From contig SYDV01000313.1 of the NCBI GenBank assembly GCA_005801395.1, positions 1-8,572 of the forward strand: DNA of 8,572 bases, written 5' to 3'. Below, piece by piece: positions 1 to 4,978 of the stretch; position 1 is the first letter of the stretch; each line of letters starts with the position of its first letter. The notes beneath the pieces are model-generated. The model was not told the DNA's origin. It saw only the letters and a program-made list of their open reading frames with translations, and searched no databases. This stretch comes from Planctomycetia bacterium (GTDB taxonomy: Bacteria; Planctomycetota; UBA11346). The position numbers were made by a program, and so were the translations under genes.

Positions 1-60
1 AGTTTTGAGGCGCAAGCGAGCATCGCATTGCATCTGGTTGGTTTCGTTCACGCTAATCAT
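1..60 (-). CDS. Possible 5' end of an unidentified gene, cut by the window edge
   Basis: An ATG on the minus strand at 60-58 opens a frame that has no stop for 20 codons, up to the window edge. The product would begin MISVNETNQMQCDAR; I do not recognise it. AAGGA (complement of 66-70) sits 5 nt upstream of the ATG. This is the only good Shine-Dalgarno sequence before any start in the window, and it is the main reason for the call. The gene would be the last member seen of the minus-strand kinase block, about 90 nt after the stop of the membrane protein. The closing stem of a predicted RNA fold (61-69 with 114-122) abuts the ATG and contains the Shine-Dalgarno. A competing reading is an open plus-strand frame from the window edge to a TGA at 100-102. 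Only sequence left of the window can settle this. Confidence 0.4.
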   Translation of the reverse strand, partial: MISVNETNQMQCDARLRLKT

Positions 61-122
61 GCGGATCCTTTTGGTTCTGGTGGCACGGTGCCACCGGGGT
101 GATTACACCCAACAGGATCCGC
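61..122 (-). promoter_or_regulatory. Possible structured 5' leader (three-way junction) masking a Shine-Dalgarno
   Basis: Three sets of perfect complementary arms nest here. GCGGATCCT (61-69) pairs with AGGATCCGC (114-122) as a 9-bp closing stem. GGTGGCA (79-85) pairs with TGCCACC (89-95). GGGTG (97-101) pairs with CACCC (106-110) around a 4-nt loop. The two inner hairpins are one base apart and could stack. Read on the minus strand, the 3' arm of the closing stem holds AGGA, and the ATG at 60-58 follows directly. The fold would therefore hide the ribosome binding site. No T-tract follows on the minus strand, so an intrinsic terminator in that direction is unlikely. On the plus strand TTATTTTCC follows, so a weak plus-strand terminator is an alternative. 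The regulatory role is inferred from geometry only. Confidence 0.4.
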
Positions 123-149
123 TTATTTTCCGACGCTACTAAAGGCCTC

Positions 150-674
150 CTACTTCGGTACCGGACAGATGTCCGGATACCAAATCACCAACACTAGCAC
201 AATGAGCAATAATCCCATTATTGGGCCAAGCGCGAGCAACGCTTGCGCCATAGGTAACTCACCAGTCGCTACACTTGGTAATCCGCGCCGCACTTCTACA
301 TCTAGAGCCTGCATGCGCGTTTGATTCTTTTTAAAACGCGCCGTCGTTTGTACTTTTTCAATTTTATCTGTCAGAACCTTTCGTAAGGCATCACTTCCAT
401 TTGTTGGCGTAGTTTTCGCCACCGGACGCACGATATGAGGCTTCTTCGACTCTAAGGCATCCGTACCACCCGCCACACTGGGAGTGGTTTGAAACATCTG
501 GCTCGTAGTTACGGAAGGAGCCTGACGATAAGATGCGGTGCCTTTGGATTTTGGATCCTTGTTCTCAATCCGACCAGTTGCCTTGTCGCCTGGCAACGCT
601 TGAAATCCAATCGTGTCAGTGGCGCTAGACGTGTCTGATGATTTCGTCGCATCTACCTTACCACCACGCACCAT
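150..674 (-). CDS. Ser/Thr-rich protein with one C-terminal membrane segment; may be the split-off tail of the kinase
   Basis: I recognise no family for this 174-residue protein. Residues 1-140 are hydrophilic, low in complexity and rich in Ser, Thr, Lys and Pro, as in a disordered linker. Residues about 144-166 (ALLALGPIMGLLLIVLVLVIW) form one strong membrane helix, followed by only about 8 residues containing one Cys. There is no signal peptide, so as a separate protein it would be tail-anchored. It follows the kinase by 33 nt in the same reading frame: one TAA and 11 sense codons (APGTVRLLRKP) part the two. The ATG at 674 has no Shine-Dalgarno; the nearest AGGA lies about 25 nt upstream. 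Kinase domain, Ser/Thr-rich linker and membrane helix is a common bacterial receptor-kinase design. Either this is the membrane-anchoring tail of one interrupted kinase gene, or it is a separate membrane partner or substrate. Confidence 0.5.
   Translation of the reverse strand: MVRGGKVDATKSSDTSSATDTIGFQALPGDKATGRIENKDPKSKGTASYRQAPSVTTSQMFQTTPSVAGGTDALESKKPHIVRPVAKTTPTNGSDALRKVLTDKIEKVQTTARFKKNQTRMQALDVEVRRGLPSVATGELPMAQALLALGPIMGLLLIVLVLVIWYPDICPVPK
157..181 (-). repeat. Strong hairpin over the last codons of the membrane protein gene
   Basis: GGTA CCGGAC (157-166) pairs with GTCCGG A TACC (171-181) around the loop AGAT. This gives 10 base pairs with one bulged A. It lies at the very 3' end of the open reading frame at 150-674, whose stop codon follows within a few nucleotides on the minus strand. 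No T-tract follows in that direction, so it is not a standard intrinsic terminator. It could slow 3' exonucleases or be incidental. Confidence 0.35.
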
Positions 675-707
675 TGGCTTGCGTAGCAGACGAACCGTTC
701 CTGGTGC

Positions 708-1643
708 TTACTCTAACGTTTTAAGTGCCTTTTCACACGCGTTGATCATCGCTCGGTAATCAGCATATCGCTGATTTGGCTGTTTGGCCATGGCCGTCAT
801 AACAATCGTACGGGTCAAAGGATTTAAACTGCGGACGAGATCACCAGGATCAGGCACTGGCAGAGTTAAATGGCCAGTCATTATTACGGCAGGTGCATCC
901 CCAGGGAATGGGAGTCGCCCAGTCAATAAATGGTACATCGTTGCGCCAACCGCATACATATCGGTATGGAAATCCATGGTTGATTCGCAACGAATTTGCT
1001 CCGGTGACATATAAGCTGGCGTACCCATGACGATACCAGTCAACGTTAGACGCTGATCTTCTGCATCTGTCGACTTAGCCAAACCAAAATCAATGATTTT
1101 GACGCGATCTTGTTGCTCCATAAACGAGCCTTCACGCTTACCTTTGCGCTGTTGCTCAATCAAGATATTCATCGGCTTAATATCGCGATGTATTAAACCC
1201 GTTTCGTTGTAAGCATGCGCAAGTCCACGCGCAATTTGCATTCCAATAGTTAAAACATCGGCTTCAAATAATGCCGAACGCTCGCGCAAAACCTCGGCTA
1301 AATTAGGCCCGGCAACATATTCCATGGCCAAAAACATTGGTGATTTATCAACTTCATAAGCAATCGCCCTGGCAATGTGTTGATGATCTAAGCTCATCAA
1401 TACATCGATTTCACGCTTAAAACGAGCAATAAATCCCTCATCAGCAGCATTGCATTCCGTTATCAATTTAATCGCCGCCACTGCCCCAGTTTGCGAATGT
1501 TTTCCTAAATACACATCACCCATAGCACCGGCACCGATTTTCTTTTCGATGACGAAATCGCCTAATAATGTACCACTTAATGACCCGGCAGCCGGAGCCT
1601 TTCCGGTGGTCGCTGATTTTGCTGGTGGCTTAGAGTGATTCAT
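708..1643 (-). CDS. Hanks-type serine/threonine protein kinase
   Basis: This is a cytoplasmic eukaryotic-type protein kinase, which moves the ATP gamma-phosphate to Ser or Thr. Numbering is from the GTG at 1652. A short Ala/Ser/Thr/Pro-rich tail (1-30) precedes the kinase domain (about 32-310). All key residues are visible: glycine loop GAGAMGDV (40-47), ATP-anchoring Lys62 in AAIK, helix-C Glu81, catalytic HRDIKPMN (155-162, Asp157), DFG (188-190, Mg2+ binding), and the GTPAYMSPE activation/P+1 segment (210-218). It is an RD kinase, so activation-loop phosphorylation probably controls it. The protein stops right after the kinase domain with no sensor or membrane part, but an in-frame ORF with a membrane helix follows the TAA. 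I chose the ATG at 1643; the frame also allows a GTG at 1652, and neither has a clear Shine-Dalgarno. Target proteins cannot be read from the sequence. Confidence 0.95.
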   Translation of the reverse strand: MNHSKPPAKSATTGKAPAAGSLSGTLLGDFVIEKKIGAGAMGDVYLGKHSQTGAVAAIKLITECNAADEGFIARFKREIDVLMSLDHQHIARAIAYEVDKSPMFLAMEYVAGPNLAEVLRERSALFEADVLTIGMQIARGLAHAYNETGLIHRDIKPMNILIEQQRKGKREGSFMEQQDRVKIIDFGLAKSTDAEDQRLTLTGIVMGTPAYMSPEQIRCESTMDFHTDMYAVGATMYHLLTGRLPFPGDAPAVIMTGHLTLPVPDPGDLVRSLNPLTRTIVMTAMAKQPNQRYADYRAMINACEKALKTLE

Positions 1644-1652
1644 GTGGAGCAC

Positions 1653-1907
1653 GCAAAGTAATCCGCTCTGAAGCGGCTTCGGTTTGTTACCTGGTCGGTC
1701 ACGATAGGGTGATAACGACCCAGCGTCATTAGAACACCGATACTTTGCAATACGAAATCATTACCTGACAAATATTATGGCTCATTTGGAATCATACACT
1801 ACCCACCCAAAGCAATTTAGATTTTTTATTTAGTACAATAGTGCTCTATATTGGAGAAAAGGTCTGACCAATTACAGGATAATCCGCAATATAGGCCTGA
1901 AATCGAC
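1653..1907. other. Intergenic gap between the MCE gene and the kinase
   Basis: No gene was found in these 255 bases. A perfect 8-bp inverted repeat, CTATATTG (1846-1853) and CAATATAG (1887-1894), lies just past the MCE stop; two tiny internal repeats (GGTC/GACC, GGAT/ATCC) sit between its arms. A hairpin CCGCT-CTGA-AGCGG (1663-1676) lies 11-24 nt upstream of the possible GTG start of the kinase. An A/T-rich stretch covers about 1811-1850. On the minus strand TATGAT (complement of 1791-1796) resembles a -10 element, but no good -35 is spaced from it, so I do not call a promoter. The length of the gap suggests that the kinase has its own promoter. Confidence 0.5.
1846..1894 (-). repeat. 8-bp inverted repeat after the MCE gene
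   Basis: CTATATTG (1846-1853) is exactly complementary to CAATATAG (1887-1894), with 33 nt between. It starts 14 nt past the stop of the MCE gene. Neither strand carries a T-tract directly after the stem. It may help end or stabilise the MCE transcript, or be a binding site near the kinase promoter. Its role is unknown. Confidence 0.3.
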
Positions 1908-3041
1908 CTATTCTTTTGGCAATGGTTTGGACAATGGAGGATCAATCGCCAATGGAATCCCGCTGCGATAACTTTCATGAAAGGCGCGACGCTGCTTTTC
2001 CCGCTCACGACGCGCACGTTGGGCAGCTGACTCTTCTTTCGACATGCCAAAAACCAAAACTTCGGGATGTTCAGCAACCAGCGCTGCGGTTCGACTTAAA
2101 TCTATGGCCGTATGATTGAGATCCTCGGCGAGAGCTTTGTTGACGAGTAATTGTCCAGCAACCCCTTCACCATTTTCCAATGCCGCCGCAATACGGTCGA
2201 TGCGTTCAGCTAATTGACGGGCTGACAACAGCGTCGCGCTCACATCAGGTCCAACACGCTCAACAACGCTATTCGCGCTGACACCGACCTGATCGATAGT
2301 GCGCAATACAACACCTGCTTGATCACCAATTTTTACTAATTGATCATTCGCCGTTCCAATGAGGGCATCAACTTTACCCAAGGAAACATCCACTCGATAT
2401 TCCAGCATCTTTATCGTTTTTATCGTTTCTCTGCTGAGTTCGTTTACGCTGAGGAGGGTGTCATTTAAGCTTTTTGTTTGTTCATCCAGGTGTTTCGCTA
2501 AACTTGCCCCATTTTCCGCCATATCAGCCGCATTTTTCATCAAGCGTTTTACATCATTACGGAATTCCGAATCCAATAAATCGCTGACGCCTGATAATAT
2601 ATTTTCTGCTTGCTGGCTTGCCTTATCTAAAAATCCACGCGACGCCTGAACTTCAGCCGAACCATCAAGTGGCAATGATCTTGCTTTAGGATCAACCGAG
2701 CCCGAAAAGGCAAAAAAACTATCGCCAAATATACCGCTTGAGGCGATCGTCAGTTTCGAATCTGATGGAATTTTGGTCTGTTCATTTATGCGCATCACCA
2801 CTTGAATATTACCGCGTGGATCGCTCACCGCATTTAGACTCACGACCTCACCAACTCGAATACCGTCCACTGTGACGGGTGAATTAGGCCGTAATCCAGC
2901 CGCATCTCCTACATAAGCTTTGACCGTGTAAAATCGATCAAAGCGAATGCGATCGGTCATGAGCACCAAAACAACAGTTGAGACAATGCCGATAAGGATG
3001 AGCAGGCCGACCTTCAATTCGAGAGTAGACGTCGGACGCAT
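1908..3041 (-). CDS. MCE-domain (MlaD-like) lipid-transport substrate-binding protein
   Basis: MCE proteins are periplasmic, inner-membrane-anchored parts of lipid transporters of the Mla/Pqi/Yeb/Mce type, which move phospholipids or other hydrophobic compounds between membranes with an MlaE permease and MlaF ATPase. In this 377-residue protein, residues 1-8 are cytoplasmic, 9-29 form the membrane anchor (VGLLILIGIVSTVVLVLM), and about 36-113 form the MCE beta-barrel domain with the typical NSPVTVDGIRVGEV segment (53-66) and SSGIFGDSFF (101-110). A long alpha-helical region (about 130-325) follows, as in MCE proteins that form a tube or needle. HPEVLVFG (325-332) is like the conserved end of this family. 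The tail (333-377) is highly charged, then Pro-rich. The ATG at 3041 is preceded by a weak AGGG 9 nt upstream. No permease or ATPase gene is adjacent, so partners must be encoded elsewhere. Assignment to the family is firm; the cargo is unknown. Confidence 0.92.
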   Translation of the reverse strand: MRPTSTLELKVGLLILIGIVSTVVLVLMTDRIRFDRFYTVKAYVGDAAGLRPNSPVTVDGIRVGEVVSLNAVSDPRGNIQVVMRINEQTKIPSDSKLTIASSGIFGDSFFAFSGSVDPKARSLPLDGSAEVQASRGFLDKASQQAENILSGVSDLLDSEFRNDVKRLMKNAADMAENGASLAKHLDEQTKSLNDTLLSVNELSRETIKTIKMLEYRVDVSLGKVDALIGTANDQLVKIGDQAGVVLRTIDQVGVSANSVVERVGPDVSATLLSARQLAERIDRIAAALENGEGVAGQLLVNKALAEDLNHTAIDLSRTAALVAEHPEVLVFGMSKEESAAQRARREREKQRRAFHESYRSGIPLAIDPPLSKPLPKE

Positions 3042-3157
3042 GAGCGTGAACCCTAGCGAGATGCACTAGGTCCAGCAAGATGTCACGTCATCTGACCCAA
3101 CATCCTCTAACCCTTTACAAGCTTGATCTTTTGATCTTTGGCTGTGCCATGCTGGCC
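3042..3157. promoter_or_regulatory. Divergent promoter region between the MCE gene and the phosphate operon
   Basis: Both transcription units start from this stretch, so it must hold at least two promoters unless one is read through. Visible elements are an inverted repeat AGATG-N6-CATCT (3078-3093) and a perfect 8-bp tandem repeat TTGATCTT-TTGATCTT (3123-3138), 19 nt before the chosen start of the DUF47 gene. The 8-bp period does not fit the 11-bp spacing of a PhoB box. I could not pick convincing -35/-10 pairs on either strand. Confidence 0.4.
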
Positions 3158-3796
3158 ATGACTTTTCAAAACTTCCTCCGGTGGTTACTTCCAAAAGATG
3201 ATCATTTTTTCGACTACCTTGAGCAGCAAGCGGACATTGCCTGCAAGGCCGCTGCCGCACTTCAACAACTCGTTCGTGGCGCTTCAGTTGATGAGGTACG
3301 AGCCATCGTTGAAGACCTAGAGCGCGAAGGAGACACGGTTGCCTACCAAATGTTAGAGGCACTGGGGCGCACGTTTGTTACACCGATTCATCGCGAGGAC
3401 TTACAGAAACTGTCTAAACGCACTGATGACATTACCGATTTATGTAACGCTTCCGCTAGCGCCTGTGTGTTATTTGGCGTCAATAAACCAACGCCACCGA
3501 TGTGCGTTCTTATAGAAAATTTAGTCGCGAGCACGATTGAGTTGGCTGGCATCATGCCATACTTGCGCAAACACGATTATGATAAGGTGCGGGATGGAAC
3601 GAAAAAAATTAAACAATTAGAAAAAGATAGTGACATCGTGTTTCGTGATGCCATCAGTAAATTATTTCACGATCCCACTATGGATGCCAAAGATATTTTA
3701 CGGGAAAAAGAAGTGTTAGACGATCTAGAGAAAGCTGTGGATCGCTGTGAGCAAGTCGCCGATGCCTTAACCGCCGTTGCCGTGAAACATGCTTGA
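3158..3796 (+). CDS. DUF47 / PhoU-like protein, phosphate transport accessory regulator
   Basis: The product belongs to the DUF47 (TIGR00153, PhoU-related) family of all-helical cytoplasmic proteins, which are encoded beside PiT transporters and thought to control them or signal phosphate status. From the ATG at 3158 it has 212 residues, the normal family length. The N-terminus is typical (FLRWLLPKDDHFFDYLEQQA). Two acidic repeats recall the metal-binding E-x-x-x-D motifs of PhoU: LEREGDTV with RTDDITD in the first half, and KQLEKDSD with LDDLEKAVDR in the second. The frame is open upstream to an ATG at 3080, but the added 26 residues are unlike the family, so I chose 3158; an ATG at 3149 is also possible. 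No Shine-Dalgarno marks any of these starts. The stop overlaps the next gene by 8 nt (ATGCTTGA), pointing to translational coupling with the transporter. Confidence 0.92.
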   Translation: MTFQNFLRWLLPKDDHFFDYLEQQADIACKAAAALQQLVRGASVDEVRAIVEDLEREGDTVAYQMLEALGRTFVTPIHREDLQKLSKRTDDITDLCNASASACVLFGVNKPTPPMCVLIENLVASTIELAGIMPYLRKHDYDKVRDGTKKIKQLEKDSDIVFRDAISKLFHDPTMDAKDILREKEVLDDLEKAVDRCEQVADALTAVAVKHA

Positions 3797-4889
3797 ATTA
3801 TTAATTCTCGTCGTCGTAACAGCGTTAATTTTCGACTTTATCAATGGCTTCCACGATGCGGCGAATGCCGTTGCCACCAGCGTATCGACGGGCGTCATGT
3901 CGGTACGTACCGCCGTCGTCGTCTCTGGAATATTCAACTTCTTTGGGGCTTTGGCCGGAACAGCCGTGGCTTCTTTTATTGCTAAAGGACTCGCTGATCC
4001 TGGGCAAATAACTCAACAGGTTGTCCTGGGTGCGCTTATAGGTGCAAGTATTTGGAATTTATTGACCTGGTGGTGGGGCTTACCGTCGAGTTCATCGCAC
4101 GCCTTGGTTGGTGGTTTAGCAGGAGCAGTAGTTGCCCATGCTGGAATTGGCGCATTTTATTGGAGTTCTTTAGTGCAAAAAGTATTAATCCCGCTAGTTG
4201 CGTCACCGATTATCGGGTTAATAACAGCATTTACACTCATGATTATTTCGTTGTGGATCGTGCGACGCATGCATCCGAATTCGGTGCATATCGGGTCACG
4301 TTATTTGCAGTTAGTTTCCTCTTGTACGTTATCCTTTGCTCACGGATCGAACGACGCACAAAAGGCCATGGGAATTATTACTCTCGCACTGTTGTCCGGA
4401 GTCGCAGCCGGTATCGCGATGCCGGAGTGGGCCATTCCGAGCAACGAAAAAGTCATACCGGCATGGGTGCAGCCGCTCTATGATTTCCTGCCTACCTGGT
4501 TGTACTGGATGTTACCGCATGCCACTAATATTCCGACGTGGGTTATTATTTCATGCGCATTAGCAATGTGTTTCGGCACCATGGCGGGTGGAAAAAAAAT
4601 TATCAAAACGATGGGGACGAAAATTATTAAAATTAATCCACTGCAGGGGTTCGCTGCCCAAACCAGTGGAACCGCCGTGATATTGGCCGCAACAACGGTG
4701 GGGATTCCCGTGTCCACGACGCACTGCATCACTTCCAGCGTTATGGGCGCCGGAGCAACCAAGGGTTTAGCCGCCGTTCGTTGGGGCACCGCTGTTAATA
4801 TATTAGTCGCCTGGATCCTTACGCTGCCGGCTAGTGCTATCGTTGCTTATGGTTGCACCATACTCATGGAATTTTGCTTCGGCAGATAA
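3789..4889 (+). CDS. pit: PiT-family low-affinity inorganic phosphate transporter
   Basis: PiT carriers are inner-membrane proteins that take up phosphate, often as a metal-phosphate complex, driven by protons or sodium. The 366-residue product has about 10 membrane helices and the duplicated family signature: NGFHDAANAVATSV (19-32) in the first half and FAHGSNDAQKAMG (183-195) in the second. WGLPSSSSHALVGG (96-109) and GIPVSTTHCITSS (305-317) are the two matching Pro-Ser-rich re-entrant segments. The loop between the halves is short, and a Trp/Pro-rich stretch (about 211-250) follows motif two. No cytoplasmic regulatory domain is present, in keeping with a separate DUF47 partner. The ATG overlaps the DUF47 stop. 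Motifs cannot tell phosphate from related anions, but the DUF47 neighbour favours phosphate. Confidence 0.96.
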   Translation: MLELLILVVVTALIFDFINGFHDAANAVATSVSTGVMSVRTAVVVSGIFNFFGALAGTAVASFIAKGLADPGQITQQVVLGALIGASIWNLLTWWWGLPSSSSHALVGGLAGAVVAHAGIGAFYWSSLVQKVLIPLVASPIIGLITAFTLMIISLWIVRRMHPNSVHIGSRYLQLVSSCTLSFAHGSNDAQKAMGIITLALLSGVAAGIAMPEWAIPSNEKVIPAWVQPLYDFLPTWLYWMLPHATNIPTWVIISCALAMCFGTMAGGKKIIKTMGTKIIKINPLQGFAAQTSGTAVILAATTVGIPVSTTHCITSSVMGAGATKGLAAVRWGTAVNILVAWILTLPASAIVAYGCTILMEFCFGR

Positions 4890-4893
4890 AGTT

Positions 4894-4919
4894 AGCGTTA
4901 TTCTCACACTTACGCTTTT
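4894..4919 (+). terminator. Weak candidate terminator after the phosphate transporter gene
   Basis: AGCGT (4894-4898) pairs with ACGCT (4912-4916) across a 13-nt loop and runs into TTTT (4916-4919), five bases after the PiT stop. An A/T-rich tail with the palindrome AAATTATAATTT (4920-4931 region) follows. The stem is short and the loop large, so efficiency is doubtful. The place is right: glgB arrives from the other side and stops at 4979. Confidence 0.25.
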
Positions 4920-4978
4920 AAATTATAATTTTTGTAATCGACTTGAGAACATTACCTAATGATCTTGCTACTGAATGA

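Noticed and set aside
79..100. On the minus strand GGTGGCACCG resembles the core of the T-box motif
   Set aside because: The flanking bases do not fit, the upstream sequence is coding rather than a stem I specifier region, and the stretch is explained by the simple hairpin GGTGGCA/TGCCACC.
1..102. An open plus-strand frame from the window edge to a TGA at 100-102, ending DPFGSGGTVPPG
   Set aside because: It could be the C-terminus of a gene, but there is no start in view, its end runs through the arms of strong hairpins, and the opposite strand offers an ATG with a good Shine-Dalgarno. It stays the main alternative to the minus-strand call at 1-60.
3080..3157. An N-terminal extension of the DUF47 protein from the ATG at 3080
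   Set aside because: The extra 26 residues are unlike the family, whose members begin a few residues before the FLRWLLPKDD-type motif, and the extension would cover the repeats of the divergent promoter region.
4920..4931. Palindrome AAATTATAATTT between pit and glgB
   Set aside because: It is A/T only with no room for a loop and is expected by chance in an A/T-rich spacer; at most it forms the tail of the weak terminator.
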